From Bacteroidota bacterium (GTDB taxonomy: Bacteria > Bacteroidota > Bacteroidia > Chitinophagales > Saprospiraceae): a stretch of 64,000 bases of DNA. Each line of letters begins with the position of its first letter. Positions within the stretch are counted from its first letter, which is position 1. The position numbers were made by a program, and so were the translations under genes. Positions 1-8,174 of the stretch are shown here, piece after piece. The notes beneath the pieces were generated by a model. That model was not told the origin of the DNA and searched no databases. It saw nothing but the letters and a program-made list of their open reading frames with translations. The stretch spans positions 295,790 through 359,789 of the forward strand of contig WGNL01000010.1 in NCBI GenBank assembly GCA_016124585.1, given 5' to 3'.

Positions 1-1
1 A

Positions 2-1501
2 CAAAACTACCGTAGCACCGAGCATATCGTTCAGGCGGCCAACGAAGTGATTTCCTACAACCGCCATCAAATCCAGAAGACAATCTTTAGCGACAAAGGT
101 GAAGGACAGCGAATTCGGGTCATTCGGGCCATCACGGACAGCGAGGAGGGCAAACGGGTAGCGGATGCCATAATGGAGCAAAAAAACCGCTGGCATTTGG
201 CCAACAAGGAAATTGCTATTTTATACCGTACCAATGCCCAGTCAAGGGTTTTTGAGGAGTGGATGCGACACTACAACGTATCGTACCGGGTTTTTGGAGG
301 CATGTCGTTTTACCAGCGGAAAGAAATAAAGGATCTAATCGCCTACCTCCGCCTCGCCATTAATCAGCAAGACGACGAGGCATTGCGCAGGGTCATTAAC
401 TACCCCAAGCGGGCAATTGGCGGTACGACGGTTGATAAAATTGCCGCCACAGCTGACAGCCACAGTGTACCTATGTGGCAGGTGCTTCCGCATGTGGACT
501 TGCCACCCCGTACTCGAAATTCCATCGAGAATTTTTATTTGATGATTCAGGATTTTGGAGAAAAAGCAAAGACCCACGATGCTCACGTGGTCGCCGAATA
601 CATTGCTCGCAAGTCGGGTTTGATGGATGAGTTAAAACAGGACACGACTGTTGAGGGCATACAGCGGTTGGACAACGTAACGAGCCTTTTGGATGGGATA
701 AAAACCTTTGTGGAAGATGATACTGTGAATACGGAAAGGTTTACAGTGGATGGGGAAACAGAGGCATTGGCTGATGGCCCGACGGATAGTTTTGATAAAT
801 CCCTGTCGGCTTATCTTCAGAACATCGCCTTGATGACCGATCAGGACACAGGTGATGTCGACGGAGACCATGTTACGCTGATGAGCGTCCACTCGGCCAA
901 AGGCTTGGAGTTTAAAAGTGTGTTCATCGCTGGTTTGGAAGAGCAGCTTTTTCCTTCTTTCATGAGCATGGACACACCAGAAGGACTGGATGAAGAGCGG
1001 CGTCTTTTCTATGTGGCCATTACGAGGGCTGAGCAGTTCCTCACTTTGAGCTACGCTGCCAGTCGGTATCGATTTGGACAGGAGCGCAGCAATCCGCCGA
1101 GCCGATTTTTGGATGAAATCAACATGGTGCACCTGGATGCTTCTTCGCCCATCGGCACTACTTCAAGGGCCCCAGCGGGCCGTTTCGAACGGGCAAAGGC
1201 ACATGCCGCTCCAACGGCAGGTTCTGTTCCGTCAAGAAGTGGGGTTACGGGTAGCTTCAAACCAAGAGGCCCTCAGCAGGAGGTGGCGAACCGAATCGAC
1301 CCAGCGACTTTTAAGCCAAGCCCCAGTGAGCATATCCAAGCTGGGCACAAAGTGACGCATTTGAAATTTGGAGAAGGTAAGGTGGTTGCCATCGATGGCA
1401 GCGGCGACAAGCGAATGGCAACGATACTATTCCCTGAATTAGAGGTGGACAAGCAAAAGCGGATAATGTTGAAATTTGCGAAGCTACAGATAGTTGGATG
1501 A
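2..1501 (+). CDS. pcrA: ATP-dependent DNA helicase PcrA/UvrD, 3' part (5' truncated by window edge)
   Basis: Superfamily 1A 3'-5' DNA helicase that unwinds DNA during nucleotide excision and mismatch repair and removes recombinase filaments. The reading frame is open from base 2 and the first residues read NYRSTEHIVQAANEVI, the helicase motif IV region, so the Walker A half lies outside the window; the GTG at 47 is not a real start. Motif V appears as SVHSAKGLEFKSVFIAGL and motif VI as RRLFYVAITRAE. The last ~60 residues (GHKVTHLKFGEGKVVAIDG onward) match the small Tudor-like C-terminal domain of PcrA, which contacts RNA polymerase in Gram-positive PcrA. The stop overlaps the next start by ATGA, so the two genes are probably co-translated. 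Family assignment is secure; PcrA rather than UvrD is a naming choice. Confidence 0.95.
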   Translation, partial: QNYRSTEHIVQAANEVISYNRHQIQKTIFSDKGEGQRIRVIRAITDSEEGKRVADAIMEQKNRWHLANKEIAILYRTNAQSRVFEEWMRHYNVSYRVFGGMSFYQRKEIKDLIAYLRLAINQQDDEALRRVINYPKRAIGGTTVDKIAATADSHSVPMWQVLPHVDLPPRTRNSIENFYLMIQDFGEKAKTHDAHVVAEYIARKSGLMDELKQDTTVEGIQRLDNVTSLLDGIKTFVEDDTVNTERFTVDGETEALADGPTDSFDKSLSAYLQNIALMTDQDTGDVDGDHVTLMSVHSAKGLEFKSVFIAGLEEQLFPSFMSMDTPEGLDEERRLFYVAITRAEQFLTLSYAASRYRFGQERSNPPSRFLDEINMVHLDASSPIGTTSRAPAGRFERAKAHAAPTAGSVPSRSGVTGSFKPRGPQQEVANRIDPATFKPSPSEHIQAGHKVTHLKFGEGKVVAIDGSGDKRMATILFPELEVDKQKRIMLKFAKLQIVG

Positions 1502-2277
1502 CAAGTTTTGCCATTATTACAGGTGCCTCGCAAGGGCTAGGAAGAGCTTTTGCCTTCGAGCTTGCCAAACGCAAAACCAATTTGATTTTGGTTTCTCTGC
1601 CGAATGAAGGGCTATCCCTACTTGCTGCTGAACTAGCTAATTTTAATATTAAAGTCCATTTCTTTGAGACTGACCTTTCTTTGCAGCAAAATATAGAAGG
1701 CTTAGCACATGAAATCAATGAGACCTTTCAAATCCATTGCCTGATCAACAATGCTGGTAGAGGAGGTACTTGCAGGTTCGAAGAAGCTAAAATGGCTTAC
1801 CTTCATGGAATTCTGCAACTCAATATCATCTCTGTAGTACTTCTAACTCGCCTATTAGTTCCCAATTTGAGAAAACAAAAACAAGCCTTCATACTAAATA
1901 TAAGTAGTATGGCAGCTTTTAGCCCTATCGCTTACAAGACAGTTTACCCTGCTAGTAAGGCGTTCATTAGACACTGGTCACTCGGGCTTCGGGAGGAGCT
2001 TCGTGGCACTGGAGTTTCGGTAAGTGTGCTGTATCCTGGCCCTATGAAAACGAACCTAGATGCTATGCAACGTATTGAAAAACAAGGCCTTAAGGGTAAG
2101 ATGGGGCTTGTTCCGCCAGAAGATGTTGCTAAAGTTGCCATCACTAACTTGTTCAGAAATCGAGCGACAATTGTGCCGGGCTTTATGAATAAAATCAATT
2201 TTCGAATGATGCGGCTGTTCGAAAGTCGCTTGTTGACTCGTCTTATTTCAAATGCCGTTAAGTTGGAGTTGGATTGA
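1498..2277 (+). CDS. SDR-family NAD(P)-dependent oxidoreductase
   Basis: Classical short-chain dehydrogenase/reductase, 259 residues. Visible signatures: the dinucleotide-binding TGASQGLGRAFA near residue 9, NNAG near residue 83, the catalytic Ser in LNISSMAAF and the Tyr-Lys pair in VYPASKAF. Substrate is not predictable; the sequence resembles the DltE/YqjQ-like ketoreductase group. The ATG sits on the helicase stop (ATGA), implying translational coupling, although no functional link to a helicase is evident. The region is somewhat more AT-rich than the helicase. No signal peptide, so cytosolic. The following 250 bases carry no convincing gene. Confidence 0.9.
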   Translation: MTSFAIITGASQGLGRAFAFELAKRKTNLILVSLPNEGLSLLAAELANFNIKVHFFETDLSLQQNIEGLAHEINETFQIHCLINNAGRGGTCRFEEAKMAYLHGILQLNIISVVLLTRLLVPNLRKQKQAFILNISSMAAFSPIAYKTVYPASKAFIRHWSLGLREELRGTGVSVSVLYPGPMKTNLDAMQRIEKQGLKGKMGLVPPEDVAKVAITNLFRNRATIVPGFMNKINFRMMRLFESRLLTRLISNAVKLELD

Positions 2278-2530
2278 TTGGCAGTAAAATTGTATGCTTT
2301 GTTCTATGCCGAAGGATGTTTTGAAATTATCCCAATACCGTTATTTAGGTATTTATTTGAAGCTTGGATTGAAAAAGGATTTATTTCTCTAGATTTGTAC
2401 GGCTTATTTAGTTCACTGGCTTACACACCTATCAAGACTATATCCTTTCGCTATAATTAAGTTTGTTAAGTTCCACGTTTGATAACCAAACGTGTTATCC
2501 CCTTTTTGTAAACACTTATATCTTATTAAA

Positions 2531-5500
2531 ATGAAACAATCTTTTAACCCTATTCGGGCAGCCTACCTCTGCTGTCAACGTTTGGTGTTACTATTGGTAA
2601 TCTACAGTTGCATCCTACCTGCTAATCTTTCTTCACAAACTGATATTTACCTGGCTAGGTCGACTGAAAACAAGATAGCCAAATTCAGTTCTGATGGTTC
2701 TGGTCTGAATCTATCCCTAGTAAGTGCCTCAGGTTTCGTTACTGGCGTTGCAATTGATGCTACCAACGGTAAAATTTATTTTACTCAATATACTACAGGC
2801 GCCATTGGAATCGCTAACCTAGATGGAACCAGCTTGAACGCTAGTTTAATCATGGGGCTTCAAAAACCAATGGGCATAACCATCGACCCTGTGAATGCTA
2901 AGATTTATTGGACAGAAGAAGGTTCCAAAAAAATCAAAAGAGCCAATTTAGATGGAACTGGTGTCGCCACTCTTGTTACTGTGACTAATGGCCAACCTTA
3001 CGATGTCGCAGTTAGTCCTGCCACTAATCAACTTTTTTGGTGTTCAAAAGGATATAATCGTATAGGTGTGGTTAACCTTTCAGGAGGGGGGTACAACCCG
3101 GATTTTATCAATTGCGGGGCTGCGACTTATGGCATATACGGACTAGGTATTGATAGAGTTGGCAATAAGGTTTTTTGGGCAAACTATGGTGCCAGTGCTA
3201 TAGGAGTAGCCAATTTAGATGGCACTGAAGTCAACCCTTCTCTAATTCCCAATTGCCTTAGCCCAATAGATGTGGTGGCCGACCCAGGCACAGGTAAACT
3301 TTATTGGAGCAATATTGGAAATGATGGCGTTGGTAGTTCAAACATTGATGGCACTGAAGTCAATCAATACTTTAAAACTGGAATTACCAGAGTGTGGGGA
3401 ATTGACATGATTTTGTCACCATGCCCCGACCAGGACCAAGATGGTGTTTGCAGTCAACTGGACAATTGCCCCAACACATTCAATCCGGACCAAGCTGATG
3501 CTGACAATGATAGCATAGGTGATGCTTGTGACGCCGACGATGACAACGACAATGTTTTAGATATCAACGACCCCCAGCCACTAAACAATTTTGTTTGCGG
3601 TGATGCTGATATGGATGGCTGCGACGACTGTTCAATTGCTGGTGTTGCCAGCCCCAACAACGATGGCCCCGATTTCGACTCAGACGGAATTTGTGACAAT
3701 GGGGATGCCGACGACGATAACGACGGCGTACCAGATGTTGATGACCCGGATGATGCAAATAATTTTATCTGTGGAGACTCAGACATGGATGGTTGCGATG
3801 ACTGTTCCGTGGCCGGCACATTTGCGCCCAATAACGATGGCCCTGACAACGACCTAGATGGTCTGTGCGACAGCGGTGACCCTGATGACGACAACGACGG
3901 CGTACCAGATATAGACGATAATTGTCCAAATGTTGACAACCCGGACCAAGAGGATGCCGACATGGATGGCATTGGCGATGCCTGTGAAACAGATGATGAC
4001 AATGATGGTATTCCTGATGTATCTGATAACTGCCAGTTTACGCCAAATGTCGATCAGTTAGACAATGATATGGATGGAATGGGAGATGCCTGCGATTCTG
4101 ACGATGACAATGATGGCGTTATTGACGCCGCAGATAATTGTCCATTCGCTGCCAATGCTGACCAAGCCGACAATGATATGGACGGCATCGGGGATGTTTG
4201 TGACAATGACGACGATAACGATGGTGTACTGGATGTTGATGACAATTGCCCATTCACTGCCAATGCCGGCCAAGCCGACAATGATATGGACGGCATCGGG
4301 GATGTTTGTGACAATGACGACGATAACGACACTGTACTAGATGTTGATGACAATTGCCCATTTACTGCCAATGCAGATCAAGCCGACAATGATATGGATG
4401 GCATGGGTGATGTTTGCGACGATGACGATGACGATGATGGTATTTTGGACGTGACAGATAATTGCCCAACTGTTGCCAATGCAGACCAAGCCGACAATGA
4501 TACGGATGGCATGGGTGACGCTTGTGACCCAGATGATGACGGCGATGGTGTAGCTGATGGCGATGATAATTGCCCAACTGTTGCCAATGCAGACCAAGCC
4601 GACAATGACATGGACGGTATCGGTGATGCTTGTGACAATGATGTAGATACTGATATGGATGGTTTTCAAGATGGAAATGACAACTGCCCGATGAATTTCA
4701 ACCCTGGGCAAGAAGATAATGATAATGATGGGGTAGGCGATGTTTGCGACACGGACGACGACAACGATGGTGTGCCAGATGTTTCAGATAATTGCCCGCT
4801 TGTGGCCAATCCTGCTCAAGCCGACAATGACATGGATGGCCTCGGTGACATTTGTGATCCGGATGACGACAACGATGGCCTGTCGGATCAAAATGATAAT
4901 TGCCCGCTTGTGGCTAATCCAGACCAAGCTGATTTTGATATGGATGGTATTGGCGATGTCTGCGATTCTGATGCTGACGGCGATGGAATTGATGATAGTA
5001 TTGATAATTGTCTGGGACTTGCCAATCCTGACCAAGCTGATACAGACATGGATGGTCTTGGCAATGCTTGTGACAGCGATGATGATAATGATGGAGTGGA
5101 TGACGGAGATGACAACTGCCCAGAATCTGCGAACGCTGACCAAGCCGACAGCGATTGTGATGGCGTAGGAGATGCTTGCGACCTTTGCCCTGGCGGTGAT
5201 GATAGCATTGATTATAACAATGACGGTTTAGCTGACTGTTTCTATTTGCCTGCTACTTTCAATGAAATTTATCCCGGATGGCGTTGTGGCAACAATAACA
5301 CTAAGGTTTATATATGTCACAATGGCAGTACGCAATGCGTAGGCTTTAATGCCATCAATAACTTTGACTACATTGGGCCATGTGGCAATGCAACTTGTTT
5401 CCAATCTCCTGGCGGCAATCCTTCCAGTCAATTGGGTTGGTTAGATTTGCCTACTGAAAGTAAGGAAGGAATCAGGTTTGAATTGATGCCAAACCCAGCT

Positions 5501-5722
5501 GGTGAATCTGTCAATATACAATTCAGCGGATTAAGAGGCGTCATTGCTGATCTTGTCGTAGCAGATAACCTTGGCAGGGTTGTATTCCAACAGGAATTGG
5601 AAGATGGGCAGACCAACCTAGACCTTGATTTGAGCACAAGCAATTGGCATACTGGGCTGTACACCGTAATGATAAAATCAGGTGGTGAACGTGCCTTCCA
5701 ACGGCTCATGATTCAGCAATAA
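2531..5722 (+). CDS. Secreted protein with YWTD/NHL-like beta-propeller, thrombospondin type 3 repeats and T9SS type A signal
   Basis: Large exported surface or extracellular protein of 1063 residues. I start it at the ATG at 2531, which gives a hydrophobic signal segment (RLVLLLVIYSCILPANLSSQ); the upstream GTG at 2492 adds 13 residues with no export character. Residues ~45-300 form five to six blades of an LDL-receptor/NHL-type propeller, each with a NLDGT-like motif. From ~310 to ~885 there is a run of Asp-rich calcium-binding thrombospondin type 3 units (DNCPxxxNxDQxDxDxDGxGDxCD), 13 of them, interrupted early by two CGDxDMDGCDDC modules. The last ~80 residues (MPNPAGESVNIQ to the end) are a T9SS type A sorting domain, so the protein probably crosses the outer membrane by T9SS. 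The role is unknown; a calcium-stiffened adhesin or stalk is plausible. A perfect inverted repeat follows the stop. Confidence 0.9.
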   Translation: MKQSFNPIRAAYLCCQRLVLLLVIYSCILPANLSSQTDIYLARSTENKIAKFSSDGSGLNLSLVSASGFVTGVAIDATNGKIYFTQYTTGAIGIANLDGTSLNASLIMGLQKPMGITIDPVNAKIYWTEEGSKKIKRANLDGTGVATLVTVTNGQPYDVAVSPATNQLFWCSKGYNRIGVVNLSGGGYNPDFINCGAATYGIYGLGIDRVGNKVFWANYGASAIGVANLDGTEVNPSLIPNCLSPIDVVADPGTGKLYWSNIGNDGVGSSNIDGTEVNQYFKTGITRVWGIDMILSPCPDQDQDGVCSQLDNCPNTFNPDQADADNDSIGDACDADDDNDNVLDINDPQPLNNFVCGDADMDGCDDCSIAGVASPNNDGPDFDSDGICDNGDADDDNDGVPDVDDPDDANNFICGDSDMDGCDDCSVAGTFAPNNDGPDNDLDGLCDSGDPDDDNDGVPDIDDNCPNVDNPDQEDADMDGIGDACETDDDNDGIPDVSDNCQFTPNVDQLDNDMDGMGDACDSDDDNDGVIDAADNCPFAANADQADNDMDGIGDVCDNDDDNDGVLDVDDNCPFTANAGQADNDMDGIGDVCDNDDDNDTVLDVDDNCPFTANADQADNDMDGMGDVCDDDDDDDGILDVTDNCPTVANADQADNDTDGMGDACDPDDDGDGVADGDDNCPTVANADQADNDMDGIGDACDNDVDTDMDGFQDGNDNCPMNFNPGQEDNDNDGVGDVCDTDDDNDGVPDVSDNCPLVANPAQADNDMDGLGDICDPDDDNDGLSDQNDNCPLVANPDQADFDMDGIGDVCDSDADGDGIDDSIDNCLGLANPDQADTDMDGLGNACDSDDDNDGVDDGDDNCPESANADQADSDCDGVGDACDLCPGGDDSIDYNNDGLADCFYLPATFNEIYPGWRCGNNNTKVYICHNGSTQCVGFNAINNFDYIGPCGNATCFQSPGGNPSSQLGWLDLPTESKEGIRFELMPNPAGESVNIQFSGLRGVIADLVVADNLGRVVFQQELEDGQTNLDLDLSTSNWHTGLYTVMIKSGGERAFQRLMIQQ
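3461..5180 (+). repeat. Thrombospondin-3 tandem repeats, ~108-bp unit
   Basis: In-frame repeats of about 36 codons, each with a DNC core and a DxDxDG calcium-binding loop. Two neighbouring copies (around 4170-4250 and 4278-4358) are almost identical in DNA, including silent positions, so recent duplication or gene conversion is likely in the middle of the array. The outer units are more diverged. The same array produces long meaningless reading frames on the other strand. Confidence 0.9.
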
Positions 5723-5739
5723 TAGCTGAATAAGTAGCC

Positions 5740-5800
5740 GATTGGGCAAAAGAAAAGCGGTTTGGGCATAATGTCCAAACCGCTTTTCTTTTGCCCAATC
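5740..5800. terminator. Bidirectional Rho-independent terminator
   Basis: Perfect 26-bp inverted repeat (5740-5765 and 5775-5800) around a 9-nt loop. The arms carry A-rich and T-rich stretches, so the hairpin can end transcription from both sides. It lies exactly between the convergent thrombospondin-repeat gene and the TolB-like lipoprotein gene. Confidence 0.85.
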
Positions 5801-5808
5801 TTGAAACC

Positions 5809-6915
5809 TTAATCTACCCAATCCGCTACGAATACATTCGTGTCATGTCTACCGCCGTTGTTGCGGTTGCTGGAGAAAGCTACTTTTTTACCATCTGGTG
5901 AAAACATAATGAATGAATCAAAGCCAGTATCAAAAGTGATTTGCTCAAGTCCTGTGCCGTCCAAGTTCACAGCAAACACATTGAACAAGCGACCACTCTT
6001 ACTGTGGTGATTGGTGGAAAAAAGGATTTTCTTGCCGCTTGGGTCCATGAAAGGTGCCCAATTCGCACCGCCAAGATGTGTGATTTGCTTTAAGTCCGAA
6101 CCGTCCACATTGCAGGTGAAAATCTCAAGTGCAGTGGGTTGTACCAATCCCTGCGCCAGCAGTTCTTTGTAGGTTTTCACTTCCTCGTCTGTTTTCGGAC
6201 GGCTAGCCCGGAAAACCAAACGCTTGTTGTCTGGCGTAAAAAAAGCGCCACCATCGTAACCCAATCCATTGGTCACTTGGCGCTGGTCAGAGCCGTCAAT
6301 GTTCATCGTCCAAAGTTCCAAATCGCCTGAGCGGGTGCTGGTAAAAACGATTTTTTTGCCGTCCGGCGAAACAGTTCCTTCTGCGTCATAACCGGGCGAG
6401 TTGGTCAGTTTTTTAACAATATTCCCTTTCAAATCAGCTACATAAATATCGAATTCTTTGTGAACTGACCAGACATATTTGCCCCCAACACTACGTGGCG
6501 ACTCAGGACAGTTGTCGCCGCTCTCGTGCGTGCTAGCAAAGAGAATATGCTTGTTGTCTGGCATGAAATACGAGCAAGTCGTTTTCCCTTTCCCAGTACT
6601 GATAAGCTGTGGTTTTTGGCCGCCATTCGTGCCTGTGCTGATTGGCATGTAGAAAATCTGGTCACAGGCAGTTCCCCATTTTTCATTGGTTGCTTGAAAA
6701 GTGAGGTACTTGCTGTCGAAACTCCAGTAGGCTTCTGCGTTGTCGCCAGCAAATGTCAATTGCTTGACATTGCGGAAGTGGTTTTCACCAGTCAAACGGA
6801 GGGTGTCCGCTGCCTGATTGTAATTGGTAAGTGCTTGGTTTCCAGCTTTTTTTGATGAGTCGCAAGCCAAAGCCATCATGGCAAATGACAGGGCGAGGAT
6901 GGTGTATTTTGTCAT
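5809..6915 (-). CDS. TolB-like beta-propeller lipoprotein (PD40 repeats)
   Basis: 368-residue predicted lipoprotein. The N-terminus is a lipoprotein signal with lipobox ALAC and Cys18. The rest consists of PD40/TolB-type beta-propeller strands with the recurring pattern SPDGKKIxFxSxRxGxxxLxxMNxDGSxxxQxT (for example around residues 185-215 and 340-365). Such propellers usually bind proteins or glycans in the periplasm; a TolB function is not implied because there is no Tol-Pal gene nearby. It stands alone: its stop faces a shared terminator. A TATCTTTG -7-like box lies at 6936-6929 on this strand, about 15 nt from the ATG, so the leader would be very short. Confidence 0.85.
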   Translation of the reverse strand: MTKYTILALSFAMMALACDSSKKAGNQALTNYNQAADTLRLTGENHFRNVKQLTFAGDNAEAYWSFDSKYLTFQATNEKWGTACDQIFYMPISTGTNGGQKPQLISTGKGKTTCSYFMPDNKHILFASTHESGDNCPESPRSVGGKYVWSVHKEFDIYVADLKGNIVKKLTNSPGYDAEGTVSPDGKKIVFTSTRSGDLELWTMNIDGSDQRQVTNGLGYDGGAFFTPDNKRLVFRASRPKTDEEVKTYKELLAQGLVQPTALEIFTCNVDGSDLKQITHLGGANWAPFMDPSGKKILFSTNHHSKSGRLFNVFAVNLDGTGLEQITFDTGFDSFIMFSPDGKKVAFSSNRNNGGRHDTNVFVADWVD

Positions 6916-7001
6916 AAAATTTTTTTCGCAAAGATAGTATTCGCAAGCTCCTTGCCCAGTCTAGCCTCATTTTACAGCGTAATCCTTTTGTAAAAATGCC
7001 A

Positions 7002-7487
7002 CTAATTACTTGCCCTTCGTTCCATCAGCACATTGTCATGCCATGTGCCGTCCCGTTGTGCAATTCGTTCCCGAATGCCTACTACCCGAAATCCTGCCTG
7101 CTCGTGAAGTGCGATACTTGCCTTGTTTTGGGCAAAAATGACTGCCTGCAACGTCCAAAACCCCTGCTTCTCAGCATTGGAAATTAGTTGCTTGAGCAAG
7201 GTTTGGCCGATGCCTTTTCCCCTGCTTTTTTCACCAATGTAAATCGCCACCTCGCCCACACCTCGGTAAACTTCCCGTTTTGAATAAGGTGTGAGCGCTG
7301 CCCAGCCAACTACCTCACCATCAACAGTTGCCACCAAACGGCAAATAGATAGGTATTTTTCATCCCATGCTTCCCAGTCAATGGATTTTGTTTCAAAAGT
7401 GGCAATACCTGTGGCCAAGCCTTCTTCGTAAATACGGCGGACAGCTGGGTAGTGTGCTTCCAGTAATGGCTCAATTACCAAATTCAT
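7002..7487 (-). CDS. GNAT N-acetyltransferase, phosphinothricin/arsinothricin acetyltransferase-like
   Basis: 161-residue cytosolic acetyl-CoA-dependent N-acetyltransferase. The N-terminal stretch IYEEGLATGIATFET is characteristic of the PAT/Bar group, and the acetyl-CoA loop reads EKSRGKGIGQTLL. PAT homologues called ArsN1 occur in ars operons and acetylate the amino group of arsinothricin. The ATG at 7487 overlaps the stop of the DUF6428 gene (ATGA), so the two are translationally coupled. An earlier TTG at 7496 would add only three residues and is less likely. Family membership is clear; the ArsN-like role is inferred from the neighbours, and a generic PAT-like detoxification enzyme is the alternative. 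Confidence 0.85.
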   Translation of the reverse strand: MNLVIEPLLEAHYPAVRRIYEEGLATGIATFETKSIDWEAWDEKYLSICRLVATVDGEVVGWAALTPYSKREVYRGVGEVAIYIGEKSRGKGIGQTLLKQLISNAEKQGFWTLQAVIFAQNKASIALHEQAGFRVVGIRERIAQRDGTWHDNVLMERRASN

Positions 7488-7942
7488 GAGCAGCAACCGA
7501 CTGTTGAACAGCCTGCCAACTCCAATTCCAGCTTGGGCTTGCAGACGGTAGGTGGTACAAACATTTTCACAACCAATTGACTTTCTGTGATTTCAATATC
7601 CGATGGGCTGTAGTTGGAAGTGGGGAGGTACTCGTTTCCCCACTCAAAAAAGATGTCGGCATCTCCTCGCATCGGCTTCATTTTGCCCACAATGTCGAAG
7701 ATTTTTAGAGCTTTTTCAGTGAGCATGTGGCGCTCCACCTGCTCGTCACCGGAAACCCAGAGCTGCACTACTGTTTGAAAATACTCGCTTGGCCTGCCCC
7801 CACAGTCCACTGCTTCGATGTGCATATTTTTCACTTCCGTAATGTGATAAGCCATTGGCACGAAGAAGCCTTGGCGGTATTCAAAAACGAGTTCCTTGCT
7901 GGGATTTTCCCGCAGTGTTTGGAGAAATTGATTGGTTGTCAT
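7484..7942 (-). CDS. DUF6428 family protein with Cys-rich tail
   Basis: 152 residues when started at the ATG at 7942; the longer frame to 8014 runs through a strong hairpin and is unlikely to be translated. The core FVPMAYHITEVKNMHIEAVDCGG followed by VQLWV matches DUF6428, a family found in Bacteroidota next to ArsR regulators and arsenate-resistance genes. Biochemical function is unknown. The C-terminus (GCSTVGCC) holds three clustered Cys, with more at the DCGG motif and in PPTVCKPK, suggesting thiol binding of metalloid. It is the second gene of a predicted ArsR-controlled transcript, behind the Cys-rich micropeptide, and is coupled to the acetyltransferase. Confidence 0.8.
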   Translation of the reverse strand: MTTNQFLQTLRENPSKELVFEYRQGFFVPMAYHITEVKNMHIEAVDCGGRPSEYFQTVVQLWVSGDEQVERHMLTEKALKIFDIVGKMKPMRGDADIFFEWGNEYLPTSNYSPSDIEITESQLVVKMFVPPTVCKPKLELELAGCSTVGCCS

Positions 7943-7983
7943 GTTGAAAATTGGTAAGTTATTACTGAAAAAGGATTTGAAAA

Positions 7984-8013
7984 TGGTGGCAACTTGGAAA
8001 GCAGTTGCCACCA
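7984..8013 (-). terminator. Hairpin between micropeptide and DUF6428 gene (possible attenuator)
   Basis: Perfect 11-bp inverted repeat (7984-7994 and 8003-8013) with an 8-nt loop. On the minus-strand transcript it begins 7 nt after the micropeptide stop codon and is followed by U-rich sequence. It could be an intrinsic terminator with partial read-through, or a processing or stability hairpin. It lies upstream of the chosen DUF6428 start, so it is non-coding. Confidence 0.6.
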
Positions 8014-8020
8014 ATATCTT

Positions 8021-8101
8021 TTAGCAGCAGCCGTTTCCACAGCCGGTGCCACAGCAGCCACCTTCGGTGGTGCTTGTTTGGAATGAAATTGAATTTCGCA
8101 T
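8021..8101 (-). CDS. 26-residue Cys-rich micropeptide
   Basis: Short open frame of 27 codons with ATG at 8101 and TAA at 8021. The product is 26 residues with five Cys at positions 16, 17, 21, 25 and 26, spaced by Gly (CC-3-C-3-CC). The neighbouring ArsR ends in CC and the DUF6428 protein ends in GCC, so the same thiol chemistry recurs across the locus. A 16-bp operator identical to the one before arsR lies 38 nt upstream of the ATG, and a hairpin follows the stop. Two readings: a small metalloid-binding peptide, or a leader peptide whose run of Cys codons senses charged Cys-tRNA. No Shine-Dalgarno is expected in this phylum, so translation is not proven. Confidence 0.6.
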   Translation of the reverse strand: MRNSISFQTSTTEGGCCGTGCGNGCC

Positions 8102-8138
8102 AGCACAAATAGTTTAAAAGTGAAAAAATACGCTTTCT

Positions 8139-8154
8139 ATCGCAATATTACGAT
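8139..8154. promoter_or_regulatory. Putative ArsR operator, copy 1
   Basis: ATCGCAATATTACGAT, a palindrome apart from one base pair (ATCG-n-AATATT-n-CGAT). It lies between the arsR stop and the micropeptide start, 38 nt upstream of the latter, so it would control the micropeptide-DUF6428-acetyltransferase unit. An identical 16-mer sits before arsR. Spacing and symmetry suit a winged-helix ArsR dimer. Confidence 0.7.
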
Positions 8155-8174
8155 GATTTAAGCCAAAAAAAATC

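Noticed and set aside
47..1501. GTG at 47 as the start of the helicase
   Set aside because: The frame is open to the window edge and the upstream codons encode helicase motif IV.
2278..2460. 60-codon frame with TTG start right after the SDR gene
   Set aside because: No homology recognised, starts at the previous stop, composition like spacer DNA. Left unannotated.
3454..4371. Long minus-strand frames opposite the thrombospondin-3 repeats
   Set aside because: Ser-rich low-complexity shadows of GAT/GAC-rich Asp codons, with no start context or domain.
7943..8014. N-terminal extension of the DUF6428 protein
   Set aside because: It is encoded by a perfect hairpin and has no family match.
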